Source: Wenzhouxiangella sp. XN201 (GTDB taxonomy: Bacteria > Pseudomonadota > Gammaproteobacteria > Xanthomonadales > Wenzhouxiangellaceae). Taken from it: DNA of 64,000 bases. The position numbers and the translations under genes were made by a program. Of the stretch, positions 1 through 9,218 are shown one piece after another (the first letter of the stretch is position 1; each line of letters opens with the position of its first letter). The notes beneath the pieces were generated by a model, which saw only the letters and a program-made list of their open reading frames with translations, was not told the DNA's origin and searched no databases. The DNA is taken from positions 62,001 to 126,000 of the forward strand of contig NZ_JAAIVI010000020.1 in the NCBI RefSeq assembly GCF_011008905.1. The letters run 5' to 3'.

Positions 1-155
1 CCTATCCGCAGGCCGATTTCCTGCGTCGTGCCCACGCCGAGGCTGCCGCGGTCGAGGCCCGGCCCTTCGTCGAGCAAGGGTTGGAAGGCCCCGCCATCGC
101 GCAGGCGGTCCACACCGAACGTGTTCGGCGTATAGCCGCCCTCTCACGAGCGTGA
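1..155 (+). CDS. cca: CCA tRNA nucleotidyltransferase, C-terminal end (partial)
   Basis: The window opens inside a gene read in the frame that starts at base 3 and stops at TGA 153-155. The roughly 50 visible residues include YPQADFLRR near the start and GLEGPAIAQAV further on. That ending is typical of the C-terminal helical domain of bacterial CCA-adding enzymes, which finish tRNA 3' ends with CCA without a template. The catalytic nucleotidyltransferase domain lies outside the window, so the call rests only on this short tail. Confidence 0.6.
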   Translation, partial: YPQADFLRRAHAEAAAVEARPFVEQGLEGPAIAQAVHTERVRRIAALSRA

Positions 156-265
156 AAATCTCATCAATCCGCCGGCACCATTTGTTCTGTTCGTTGTCAA
201 TTTACTGATCGCGAGTGCGGCATGATGCCCGCCCTCGTTACAAGAACAACATCGGAGAACCCGCC

Positions 266-3200
266 TTGCCTCTCACTCGACTCGGATTGAGCAACCCGGT
301 AGCCGTGGCCGTGGGCTGCATCCTGCTGGTGATCTTCGGGCTTTTGAGCCTGTCGCGCCTGCCGGTGCAGATGACGCCCAATATCGACCGGCCGACGATC
401 TCGATTTCCACCGGCTGGCGGGCGGCCGCGCCGTCTGAGGTCGAGTCGGAGATCATCGAACCGCAGGAGAACCAGCTGCGCGACGTCCCGGGTCTGCAAC
501 GCATGACCGCGTCGGCCGGACAGGGTAACGGCTCGATCAACCTCGAGTTCGACGTCGGCGCCGATCTCAATCGCGCCCTGATCGAAGTCATCAACCGGCT
601 CAACCAGGTGCCACGCTACCCGGCCGACGTCACCGAGCCGACGGTGCGGGTGGGTTCCGATCAGTTCGGCGACACGGTCGCCTGGTTCGCCATCCGGCCG
701 ATGCCGGACAACAACCGGTCGATCATCGAGTACCAGGACTTTATCGATGAAGTCGTCAAGGAGCGCCTGGAGCGGATTTCGGGCGTGTCCTCGGCCAATC
801 CGCGTGGCGGCCGGCCCTTCGAAGTCCGCATCACCTTCGACCCCTACCAGGCGGCCGCCATTGGTGTTGACCTGACCCGCATCGGCCAGCGCCTGGGTCA
901 GAACAACGATGTTTCCGGTGGCTTCCAGGAAGTCGGGCGGCGACAGTACACCCTGCGCTTTGCCGGGCAGTACGAAATTGCCGATCTCGAGAATCTCGTA
1001 CTCGATTGGCGCGAGGGACGGCCGGTCTACCTGCGTGACGTCGCCCGCGTGGAGCGTGTCATGCGCGACTCCTCGGGCGTGATGACCCAGAATGGCGGCC
1101 CGTCGATCGCCATGAACGTGACCGCCGAACCGGGCGTGAACGTCCTCGATGTCATGGGCGAGATTCAGTCGGCCGTCGAGGAATTGCGACGCAGCCATCT
1201 CACCCCGGCCGGGCTGGAGATCGAGCAGGTCAGTGACGACACGGTCTACATCCGTCAGTCCGTGAGCATGGTGGCCACCAACCTGATCGTGGGCATGAGT
1301 CTGGCGGTCCTCGTGCTGTGGTGGTTCTTCCGCAAGCTGCGCGCCACGCTGATGGTCGCGCTGGCCATTCCGCTGTGTCTTTGCTTCGCGTTCCTGGTCC
1401 TCAGCGGGGTCGGGCGCACGCTCAACGTGATCTCGCTCGCCGGGTTGGCGTTTGCCACCGGCATGGTGCTCGATGCCGCCATCGTCGTGCTCGAGAACAT
1501 CGTGCGCCAGCGCGAACAGGGCCGCGCGCCGATGGAAGCCGCGGATCGCGGCACCGGCCAGGTCTGGGGTGCCTTGCTGGCCTCCACCGCCACGACCGTG
1601 GCCATCTTCCTGCCGGTGATGTTCCTGCAGGACGAGGCCGGCCAGTTGTTCGCCGACCTGGCGGTGGTCATTTCCGCCGCCATCGTCTGTTCCCTGCTGG
1701 TGGCTATCGTGGTTCTCCCTACAGCCAGCTATCGCCTGCTGGGCAAGGCTTCGCTGGCGGACCGGCACGCGTCCTGGTGGCAGAGCGGCTCGGACTTCAT
1801 CATGTCGCTGACCGATACACCGCGGCGGCGCTGGGGCTGGATCGCCGGCCTGACCATCGTGCCGATCCTGGTTGGGGCGCTGCTGATTCCGCCGGCCGAC
1901 TACCTGCCCGAGGGCAAGCGCAATTTCATCTTCGGATTCCTGCAGACGCCCTCGGGGATGGGGCCGGATACCGCCGAGGAAGAGCTGATCAAACCGATCA
2001 ACGAACGCCTGATTCCGTACATCAATGGTGAAAAGGAGCCGGCGATCGAAAACACCTTCCTCGGCTTTTTTGGCAGCGGCGCCTTCCTGGGTATGCGGGC
2101 TGCCGACGAGGATCAGGTCGATGAACTGATCGACGTGGTCAACGAGGAGATCCTGACCGGGTTTCCCGATACTTTCGGCCGCGCCAACCGTTCGCCGATT
2201 TTCGGCGGCCGCGGCAGCCGGCAGATCGACATCGACCTGCAGGCGGCCGACGTCGAGGAGCTGCTCGGCGCCGGGCAATTGGCCTTCGGGCTGATCCAGG
2301 AGAAGATGCCCGGTGCCACCATCCGGCCCCAGCCCGGGCTGGAGCTGGCCGAGCCGGAACTGCGGCTCAAGCCTGACGACCGGCGCATCGCCGAGATGGG
2401 CTGGACCCGCGGCGACGTCGCCACCCTGATGCGCGCTTTCGGCAATGGTGCCTACCTGGGCGACTATTTCGATGGCGACCGGCGCCTCGATGTGATCTTG
2501 CGTGGCACCGAGTGGGTCACGCCCGAAGAACTGATGAGCATGCCGCTGGCCACGCCGTCAGGACGAATCGCCACGCTGGGCGAACTGACCGACCTGGAAC
2601 GCACGGCCGGGCCCAACCAGATCCGCCGCGTCGACCGGCGCCGCACGCTGTCGCTGCAGGTCACGCCGCCGTCGGGCATGCCGATGGAGACCGCGCTCGC
2701 CTTCCTGCAGGAAGAGGTCGAGCCACAGATTCGAAGTGCTTTGCCGCCCGATGGCGTGATCACCTACCGTGGGACGGCCGAAGCCCTGGGTGAGACGCTG
2801 TCGAACCTGGCCGGCAGCTTCCTGCTGGCAATCGTGATCCTGTACCTGCTGATTTCGGCGCTGTTCCGCTCGTTCAAGGACTCGATCCTGGTCCTGATGA
2901 CCATTCCGATGGCGACCGTCGGCGGCATCGTCGCGCTGCGCATCACCGGCTGGATCACCGGCCAGGCCATGGACATGCTCACCATGATCGGCTTCGTGAT
3001 CCTGCTCGGCCTGGTGGTCAATAACGCCATCCTGCTGGTCTATCGCGCCCGCGAAGGCGAGCGCGAGGAAGGCCTGAGCCGGCGTGAGGCGGTCGAGACG
3101 GCCGTGCGCCTGCGCCTGCGCCCGATCCTGATGAGCACTACCACCAGCGTATTCGGCATGATGCCCTTGCTGGTGCTGCCGGGCGCGGGTACCGAACTGT

Positions 3201-3334
3201 ATCGTGGCCTGGCCGCGGTCATCGTCGGCGGCATGGCGGTCAGCACCCTGTTTACCCTGGTGCTGCTGCCGTCGCTTTTGAGAACCAATGAGGACACACA
3301 AGGCGCCGCCGAAGGCGAGGTGGTGCCGGCATGA
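266..3334 (+). CDS. RND-family efflux transporter, inner-membrane permease
   Basis: This encodes a protein of about 1022 residues with the full AcrB-type layout: a first transmembrane helix, a large periplasmic porter domain, a central bundle around residues 330-530, a second periplasmic loop, and a final bundle. It should pump drugs, lipids or other amphiphiles out using the proton gradient, with the adaptor encoded next door. I chose TTG 266 because GGAGAA sits about seven bases upstream and the protein then starts MPLTRLGLSNPVAV; an in-frame GTG at 215 lacks such a site. In the proton relay, the first aspartate of TM4 is kept (D403, motif GMVLDAAIVV). The second is alanine, and the TM10 lysine of AcrB is asparagine (N919, GLVVNNAIL). 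The substrate cannot be told, and no outer-membrane channel gene is nearby. Confidence 0.9.
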   Translation: MPLTRLGLSNPVAVAVGCILLVIFGLLSLSRLPVQMTPNIDRPTISISTGWRAAAPSEVESEIIEPQENQLRDVPGLQRMTASAGQGNGSINLEFDVGADLNRALIEVINRLNQVPRYPADVTEPTVRVGSDQFGDTVAWFAIRPMPDNNRSIIEYQDFIDEVVKERLERISGVSSANPRGGRPFEVRITFDPYQAAAIGVDLTRIGQRLGQNNDVSGGFQEVGRRQYTLRFAGQYEIADLENLVLDWREGRPVYLRDVARVERVMRDSSGVMTQNGGPSIAMNVTAEPGVNVLDVMGEIQSAVEELRRSHLTPAGLEIEQVSDDTVYIRQSVSMVATNLIVGMSLAVLVLWWFFRKLRATLMVALAIPLCLCFAFLVLSGVGRTLNVISLAGLAFATGMVLDAAIVVLENIVRQREQGRAPMEAADRGTGQVWGALLASTATTVAIFLPVMFLQDEAGQLFADLAVVISAAIVCSLLVAIVVLPTASYRLLGKASLADRHASWWQSGSDFIMSLTDTPRRRWGWIAGLTIVPILVGALLIPPADYLPEGKRNFIFGFLQTPSGMGPDTAEEELIKPINERLIPYINGEKEPAIENTFLGFFGSGAFLGMRAADEDQVDELIDVVNEEILTGFPDTFGRANRSPIFGGRGSRQIDIDLQAADVEELLGAGQLAFGLIQEKMPGATIRPQPGLELAEPELRLKPDDRRIAEMGWTRGDVATLMRAFGNGAYLGDYFDGDRRLDVILRGTEWVTPEELMSMPLATPSGRIATLGELTDLERTAGPNQIRRVDRRRTLSLQVTPPSGMPMETALAFLQEEVEPQIRSALPPDGVITYRGTAEALGETLSNLAGSFLLAIVILYLLISALFRSFKDSILVLMTIPMATVGGIVALRITGWITGQAMDMLTMIGFVILLGLVVNNAILLVYRAREGEREEGLSRREAVETAVRLRLRPILMSTTTSVFGMMPLLVLPGAGTELYRGLAAVIVGGMAVSTLFTLVLLPSLLRTNEDTQGAAEGEVVPA

Positions 3335-3348
3335 CAAGGGATGATCGA

Positions 3349-4380
3349 ATGAAACGATTGATGGTTGCCGCAGCCGGTCTGCTGCTGGCTGCGCCGCTAT
3401 GGGCTCAATTCGGTGGCGAGCCGACGGTGGAAGTGGCTGTGGCCGAACAACGCGAAATGGCGCCGACGATGCAGGTCTCGGGCACGGTGCTGTCGCGCGC
3501 CGATGCCAGCCTGTCGGCCGAAGTCGAGGGCCGCCTGGTCGAAGTTGCCGACGTGGGCACGCGCGCGGCCGAAGGCGACGTGATCGCGCGGATCGAGGAC
3601 ACGGTGCTCAGCCTGCGCCTTTCGGAGCTCGAGGCCGAAATTTCCCGCGGCGAGGCTCGTTTGAAATTTCTCGATGCCGAGCTCGCCCGCGTCGAGCGAC
3701 TCGCCGAGACCAATCTGGCCGCAGAAAGTCAGATCGATCAGACCCGCTCGGAGCGCGACATGGCGCAGAGCGACCTGGCGGTCACACGCTCGCGCCTGGC
3801 TCAGCTCAAGGATCAGATCGAGCGCTCCCGTGTCCGCGCGCCGTTTTCCGGCGTGGTGGTCGAGCGTGTCGCCCGGGCCGGCGAGCGGGTCGGTGTCGGC
3901 GCGCGCATCCTGCGCCTGGTCGACCCGGACAGTCTGGAGGTCGTGGCGCGTGCCCCCCTTCGTTACTACCGCTATGTCCAGCCGGGCGATGAGCTCGCGA
4001 TCGACGCCGAGGACGAGGTCTTCGAAGCGCCGCTTCGGACCGTCGTCAGCGTGGGCAATGAGGATCTTCACGTGTTCGAGCTCAGGCTGGATATCGAGCA
4101 GCCGCTCCCGGTGGGTCAGACCGTGCGTGTGACCATTCCCACCGCCGAGCTGCGCGAAGTGCTCGCCGTGCCGCGCGACGCCCTCGTACTGCGGGGGTCG
4201 GGAACGGCCGTGTTCGTGATCGAGGATGACGGTACCGCCCGGCGCGCCACTGTATCGACCGGCATCGGTCAGGGCGACTGGATCGAAGTGGCCGGCCCCG
4301 TTCAGGCGGGCGACCGGGTCGTCATCCGCGGCAACGAACGCCTCAGGGACGGCCAGACGGTGGAAATCGCCAACGGCTAA
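3349..4380 (+). CDS. RND efflux periplasmic adaptor subunit (membrane fusion protein)
   Basis: A protein of about 343 residues with an N-terminal signal peptide (MKRLMVAAAGLLLAAPLWAQ). It continues with a lipoyl-type half-motif, a short coiled-coil hairpin around residues 80-140, the second lipoyl half (RVRAPFSGVVVERV), a beta-barrel and a membrane-proximal domain. It should bridge the RND permease to an outer-membrane channel. I prefer ATG 3349 because AAGGGA stands seven bases before it; an alternative ATG at 3331 overlaps the permease stop. Permease before adaptor is the reverse of the acrAB order. It is co-transcribed with the permease. Confidence 0.88.
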   Translation: MKRLMVAAAGLLLAAPLWAQFGGEPTVEVAVAEQREMAPTMQVSGTVLSRADASLSAEVEGRLVEVADVGTRAAEGDVIARIEDTVLSLRLSELEAEISRGEARLKFLDAELARVERLAETNLAAESQIDQTRSERDMAQSDLAVTRSRLAQLKDQIERSRVRAPFSGVVVERVARAGERVGVGARILRLVDPDSLEVVARAPLRYYRYVQPGDELAIDAEDEVFEAPLRTVVSVGNEDLHVFELRLDIEQPLPVGQTVRVTIPTAELREVLAVPRDALVLRGSGTAVFVIEDDGTARRATVSTGIGQGDWIEVAGPVQAGDRVVIRGNERLRDGQTVEIANG

Positions 4381-4400
4381 TCGCGCCCCCGGCCGACCAC

Positions 4401-5207
<807 letters not shown>

Positions 5208-5209
5208 GC

Positions 5210-6181
5210 CTAGCGAATCCTGGCCGCGCGATAGAGCAATAGCAGGAAAAGGGGGACACCGATCAAGGCGGTGAGTACGCCCACGGGAAGTTGTCTTGGT
5301 CCCAGCAGGCTGCGCGCGGCGGTGTCGGCCAGCACCAGGAAGCCGCCACCGAACAGCGCCGAGGCTGGCAGCAGGACACGATGATCGGCACCCACGAGCA
5401 ATCGCATCAGATGCGGCACGATCAGGCCGACAAAGCCGATTGCTCCGGCCAGCGACACGGCCAGGGCGGTCAGCAGCGAGGCGACCACGTAGATTTCCCA
5501 GAAGCGCGCCCGGGCCGATTCGCCCAACAGCGCGGCCTGAAGTTCACCGCCGCTCATCACGTTGAGGCTGCGGGCGCGCAGCCACAGCAGACCCACGCCG
5601 GCGGCCAAGGGCAGCAGCCACAGTGCCGACAACCCGGCCTGGCTCAGGTCGCCCATCAGCCAGTACAGCATCGAGCGCAGGCTGGCATCGGGTCCGGTGG
5701 CAAGGATCAGCGAAATCAGCGCGCCCCAGCCGGCGGCGATCACCACGCCGGTGAGCAGCACGCGGGTGGTACTCCACGGCCCGCGGCCGCGCGCCAGGAC
5801 GAAGACGATGATCATCGTCAGCATGGCGCCGGCGAAGGCCAACAGCGGCACCGGCAGAAAGCTCAGGCCCAGGCTCATACCGATCAGGGCGAAGGCCGCG
5901 GCCCCGCCCGAAAGGCCCAGCACGTAGGGATCGGCCAGCGGGTTTCGCAACAGCACCTGCATCAGGCAACCGGCCTGGGCCAGCATTGCGCCGGTGACCA
6001 GCGCGGCAATCGCACGCGGCAGGCGCAGTTCGAGCACCACGCGCTGCATGGCACCGTCGGCGGCAAACGGCCAGACCCAGCCGCCGCTGCCCCAACTCGC
6101 CGCCAGCAGCAGGGCCAGCGGCGGCAGGGCCAGCAGCGCCGGCCAGATAATCAGCCGCCGTTTGGCTGGTGTGTGGCGCAT
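5210..6181 (-). CDS. FecCD/BtuC-family ABC transporter permease
   Basis: A 323-residue, very hydrophobic protein of the FecCD family, with about ten membrane helices expected. It has the family's LRLPRAIAALVTGAMLAQAG motif near the start and GFVGLIVPHLMR in the region that contacts the ATPase. I set the start at ATG 6181 (MRHTPAKRR), which gives the usual family length; the frame stays open upstream but that part runs across rppH. The Shine-Dalgarno is weak. It is divergent from rppH with about 70 bases between, and is followed directly by its ATPase gene. Confidence 0.9.
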   Translation of the reverse strand: MRHTPAKRRLIIWPALLALPPLALLLAASWGSGGWVWPFAADGAMQRVVLELRLPRAIAALVTGAMLAQAGCLMQVLLRNPLADPYVLGLSGGAAAFALIGMSLGLSFLPVPLLAFAGAMLTMIIVFVLARGRGPWSTTRVLLTGVVIAAGWGALISLILATGPDASLRSMLYWLMGDLSQAGLSALWLLPLAAGVGLLWLRARSLNVMSGGELQAALLGESARARFWEIYVVASLLTALAVSLAGAIGFVGLIVPHLMRLLVGADHRVLLPASALFGGGFLVLADTAARSLLGPRQLPVGVLTALIGVPLFLLLLYRAARIR

Positions 6182-6253
6182 GAATTGATTACCATTCGGG
6201 GTAGTTGAATATTTCGCGGTCCGCCATGATAGCTGGCCGCGCTGACCATCACC

Positions 6254-6751
6254 ATGATTGATCCGGACGGATTCAGACCCAACGTCGGGATCGTGCTGGC
6301 CAGGGATGACGGGCGCGTCTTCTGGGCGCGCCGTGCCGGCAAGGATGGCTGGCAGTTTCCCCAGGGCGGCATGAACACCGACGAAACGCCCATCGAAGCC
6401 ATGTATCGCGAACTCGGCGAGGAGACGGGGTTGACCCCGGACCACGTCGATGTGCTCGGACAGACGCCCGGCTGGCTGCGCTACCGCCTGCCGCGGCGCT
6501 ATCGGCGACGCCACCAGAAGCCCATGTGCGTGGGCCAGAAGCAGGTCTGGTTCCTGCTGCGCTTTCTGGCCGACGATGATGCCTTTGACCTCAGCGCCGG
6601 CGAGCGGCCGGAGTTCGATCGCTATCGCTGGGTCGACTTCTGGTATCCCGTGCGTCATGTCATTCCGTTCAAACGGCGTGTTTATGTCCGGGCATTGCGG
6701 CATCTCGAGCCGATGTTGCCCGATGTTCCGGGGCAGTCGAATTTTGGCTGA
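6254..6751 (+). CDS. rppH: RNA pyrophosphohydrolase (Nudix)
   Basis: A 165-residue protein of the RppH/NudH type, which removes pyrophosphate from triphosphorylated RNA 5' ends and so starts mRNA decay. The start [14 protein letters not shown] and the Nudix box ([20 protein letters not shown], with the metal-binding REx2EE core) are diagnostic. The downstream WFLLRFL and WVDFWYPV stretches also match the family. It is cytoplasmic and stands alone, divergent from the ABC importer. Confidence 0.95.
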   Translation: MIDPDGFRPNVGIVLARDDGRVFWARRAGKDGWQFPQGGMNTDETPIEAMYRELGEETGLTPDHVDVLGQTPGWLRYRLPRRYRRRHQKPMCVGQKQVWFLLRFLADDDAFDLSAGERPEFDRYRWVDFWYPVRHVIPFKRRVYVRALRHLEPMLPDVPGQSNFG

Positions 6752-6761
6752 GTGTTCGTGA

Positions 6762-6955
6762 AACCGCAGATTTCGCAGATGGACGCAGATTTTTGAGAAT
6801 GGCGATTATCTGCTGGTTGAAAACCTGATCTGTGTGCAGGGCGACTGTGTGATCAGCGAACACTCGGGGTCATTTTCACGATGGTGTCTGCTTGAAGAAG
6901 ATAAACCACCTGCGTGTTGGGGTAAGTCTCATTCAATCTGCGCGAATCTGCGGTT
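6762..6955. repeat. Intergenic inverted-repeat element
   Basis: In the 244-base gap between rppH and the M28 peptidase gene, bases 6762-6780 (AACCGCAGATTTCGCAGAT) are matched in inverse by 6936-6955, with one small length difference. About 155 bases lie between the arms. The wording CGCAGAT...CGCAGAT is typical of dispersed intergenic repeats in many proteobacteria. I see no ORF worth calling inside it. It may form the 3' end of the rppH transcript. Confidence 0.55.
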
Positions 6956-6995
6956 CCCTGAAGTCCAAAGTCTATTTCCAAGGAGAAGGAGCGAA

Positions 6996-8420
6996 ATGAA
7001 TTTCACGCTTTTGCTGGCCGCCGGCCTGCTATTGGCCGGTCCGCTGGCTGCCGAAACTTTTCCCAAAGATGATCTGGTCGTCGCGCGGGAGCTGCGCGAG
7101 GCGGCACTGGCCGGTGACGGTGGCTACGAGATCGTCGCCGACCTGACCACCCGCATCGGGCCGCGTCTGGCCGGCAGCGAGGCCGACGCAAGGGCGGTGG
7201 AGTGGGCCGTAAAGATGTTCGAGGAAATGGGCTTCGACCGCGTCTGGACCGAGCCGGCGACTTTTCCGACCTGGCATCGGGGGCTGGAGCGCACCGAAAT
7301 CGTGTCGCCGGCACATCACGAACTGGTCACCCTGGCGCTCGGGTTTTCTCCGGCGACCCCCGAGGGCGGCATCGAGGCCGAAGTGGCGATGTTCGACGAC
7401 CTGGCCGCGCTCGAGGCGGCCGACGAGTCCGAGGTTGCCGACCGCATCGTGTTTATCCGCAACCGCATGGAGCGCACGCGAACGGGCGCGGGTTACGGCC
7501 GCGCGGTGGGCGCGCGCTCGGTCGGCAGCCGGGTGGCGGAAGAGAAGGGCGCCCTGGCGCTGGTCATCCGTTCGATCGGCACTTCCAACAACCGCTTCGC
7601 CCACACCGGCATGCAGCGCTTCGATTCCGACGTACGGTTGCTGCCGGCCGTGGCTATTTCCAACCCCGATGCTGACCTGCTCGAACGCCTGATGGGCGGT
7701 GACGAGCCGGTGCGCATCCAGGTGGAGGTCGATGCCGAGACGGTCGAGTCCTACACCTCGCAAAACGTCATTGCCGAGATAACCGGTGCCGAAAAGCCCG
7801 AAGAGATCGTGGCGCTGGGCGCGCACCTGGATTCCTGGGATGTTGGAACCGGTGCCATTGATGACGGCGCCGGTGTGGCCATCGTGACCGAAGCGGCGCG
7901 CTTGATCCATGAACTGGAGCAGCGTCCGGACCGCTCGATTCGCGTCATCCTGTTTGCCGCCGAGGAGATCGGCCTGTGGGGCGGTCGCGCCTGGGCCGAG
8001 GCGCGCGCCGAAGACATCGAAGACTACCAGCTCGTGGCCGAATCGGATTTCGGTGCCGGCGAGATCTACGCCATCAGCGCCCGCGTGCGCGACGAAGCCT
8101 GGCCGATGATCGAGGCGATTCAGGCCGAACTCGAACCCCTGGGAATCGAACTGGGACGGCGCCAGGCTTCCGGCGGACCGGATTTCTCGCCGGCCCGGCC
8201 GCTTGGCGTGGCCGCCGTGGATCTGCATCAGGACGGCACCGAGTATTTCGATTACCACCACACAGTCAACGACACCCTCGACAAGATCGAGCCCGAGGCG
8301 CTCAAGCAGAATGCCGCGGCCTATGCGGTGCTGGCGTGGCTGGGCGCCCAGTCGCCAGTGTCCTTTGGTTCGGGCGAGACCATTCTTGCCGAGGAAGCGG
8401 AAGCCGAGGGGGGTGACTGA
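6996..8420 (+). CDS. Secreted M28-family zinc aminopeptidase/carboxypeptidase
   Basis: A 474-residue exported peptidase. The start ATG 6996 follows AAGGAGAAGGAG and gives a clean signal peptide (MNFTLLLAAGLLLAGPLAAE). A protease-associated insert occupies roughly residues 110-230. The M28 metal ligands are visible in order: H in GAHLDSW, D in AIDDGAG, the EE pair in AAEEIGLWG, D in AESDFG, and H in DYHHTVNDTLD. The arrangement resembles carboxypeptidase Q (PGCP) enzymes that cut dipeptides in the periplasm. The C-terminal tail is acidic. It converges on the methyltransferase gene. Confidence 0.9.
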   Translation: MNFTLLLAAGLLLAGPLAAETFPKDDLVVARELREAALAGDGGYEIVADLTTRIGPRLAGSEADARAVEWAVKMFEEMGFDRVWTEPATFPTWHRGLERTEIVSPAHHELVTLALGFSPATPEGGIEAEVAMFDDLAALEAADESEVADRIVFIRNRMERTRTGAGYGRAVGARSVGSRVAEEKGALALVIRSIGTSNNRFAHTGMQRFDSDVRLLPAVAISNPDADLLERLMGGDEPVRIQVEVDAETVESYTSQNVIAEITGAEKPEEIVALGAHLDSWDVGTGAIDDGAGVAIVTEAARLIHELEQRPDRSIRVILFAAEEIGLWGGRAWAEARAEDIEDYQLVAESDFGAGEIYAISARVRDEAWPMIEAIQAELEPLGIELGRRQASGGPDFSPARPLGVAAVDLHQDGTEYFDYHHTVNDTLDKIEPEALKQNAAAYAVLAWLGAQSPVSFGSGETILAEEAEAEGGD

Positions 8421-8436
8421 GCGTTTGGCTCAGTCG
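8416..8436. terminator. Hairpin between convergent genes
   Basis: GACTGAGC (8416-8423) and GCTCAGTC (8429-8436) form an eight-base perfect stem with a five-base loop. It overlaps the stop of the M28 peptidase gene and the stop of the methyltransferase gene on the other strand. There is no T-run on either side, so it may act only as a weak bidirectional terminator or an RNA 3'-end protector. Confidence 0.45.
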
Positions 8437-9218
8437 AGCGCCTCGAGGGCAGTAATCCAGCGTTCGTCTCGCTCGGCCTCGTGTACCGGCGGGATGACCA
8501 GGGTGGTATGCGGGTGCAGTTCGGCGCTCGGCAACTCGGACAAAGCCAGGCGTTCGGCCCGAAAGTCCTCGATCGGCAGCCAGGCGGCTTCGTAGAGAAT
8601 CCCTTCCGAATCGGGCGGGTAGAAACGGCCGAGCTTGTCCACCAGAACCTGCAAACGATCGGGTCTGGCCGTGAAGCCGGTGCAGTCGAGGCTGCCGGCC
8701 AGGGCGACCTGCCACAGTAGGAGCAGCGAGCTTGGGTTGAGCGCGTACTTGAAGACCAGAAATCGCGTCGCCTCGATTGACTGCACACCGCGATGACCGG
8801 GATCCATTCCCAGGTCGGCATACAGACATGCTTCCGCCGAAATCCCTGGTTCCATGCGGGTCTCGAATCCTTCGGCCCGAGCCTGGCGCATGGCCGTGTG
8901 CGGAACCTGGGCGAACACCCCGGGATGGCCGTAGAACACGGCACATACCAGCGAGCCGGCCCTGACCTCGTCGAGCAGGGCCTGTTCCATGTCGCGGTAG
9001 CTGTCGCGCCGGTCGCGTTGATCGTCGTAGTACTCGCTCAGGTTGCGGGTGTTGGGGTTGAGTGAGTGAACCCAGTCGATGGCGAACGGATCGGCGAGCA
9101 CGAATACTACATCGGCGCGACGAATCTCGGAGATCGTTCTTTCGCCGGTATGACGTGAAGGCTGCAGGCCACAGCCGACCACGATCAACTTCCCGTGCCG
9201 GCGATCAGGACGAGGCAT
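8430..9218 (-). CDS. Borosin-type peptide backbone alpha-N-methyltransferase (tetrapyrrole-methylase fold)
   Basis: A 262-residue SAM-dependent enzyme of the tetrapyrrole methylase fold. It has the N-terminal VVGCGLQP loop, VFVLADPF, and the segment EYYDDQRDRRDSYRDME, followed by VFYGHPGVF (about residues 94-102) and MEPGISAEACLYADLG. These match the borosin methyltransferases (OphMA-like and bacterial SonM-like), not cobalamin or siroheme enzymes. Y64, R70 and Y74 line up with the active-site Tyr/Arg/Tyr set of that family. There is no fused C-terminal core peptide, so it would be a split, trans-acting enzyme. I start it at ATG 9218 (MPRPDRRHGK); this overlaps the end of the cyclase gene upstream by 14 bases and implies translational coupling. 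Its likely substrate is the peptide encoded at 11089-11301. Family assignment is strong; activity is inferred. Confidence 0.85.
   Translation of the reverse strand: MPRPDRRHGKLIVVGCGLQPSRHTGERTISEIRRADVVFVLADPFAIDWVHSLNPNTRNLSEYYDDQRDRRDSYRDMEQALLDEVRAGSLVCAVFYGHPGVFAQVPHTAMRQARAEGFETRMEPGISAEACLYADLGMDPGHRGVQSIEATRFLVFKYALNPSSLLLLWQVALAGSLDCTGFTARPDRLQVLVDKLGRFYPPDSEGILYEAAWLPIEDFRAERLALSELPSAELHPHTTLVIPPVHEAERDERWITALEALD

Noticed and set aside
197-2278. Long open frame on the minus strand opposite the RND permease gene
   Set aside because: It is antisense to a clear membrane protein, has a composition rich in R, G, H and D typical of high-GC shadow frames, and shows no known motif.
6182-6253. 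Cobalamin riboswitch before the BtuC-like permease
   Set aside because: The gap to rppH is only about 70 bases, too short for the known riboswitch, and no B12-box-like sequence is seen.
8430-9218. Calling the methyltransferase a siroheme or cobalamin methylase
   Set aside because: The YYDD-R-Y segment, GHPGVF and PGISAEACLYADLG pattern fit the borosin class, and no tetrapyrrole pathway genes of that branch are adjacent.
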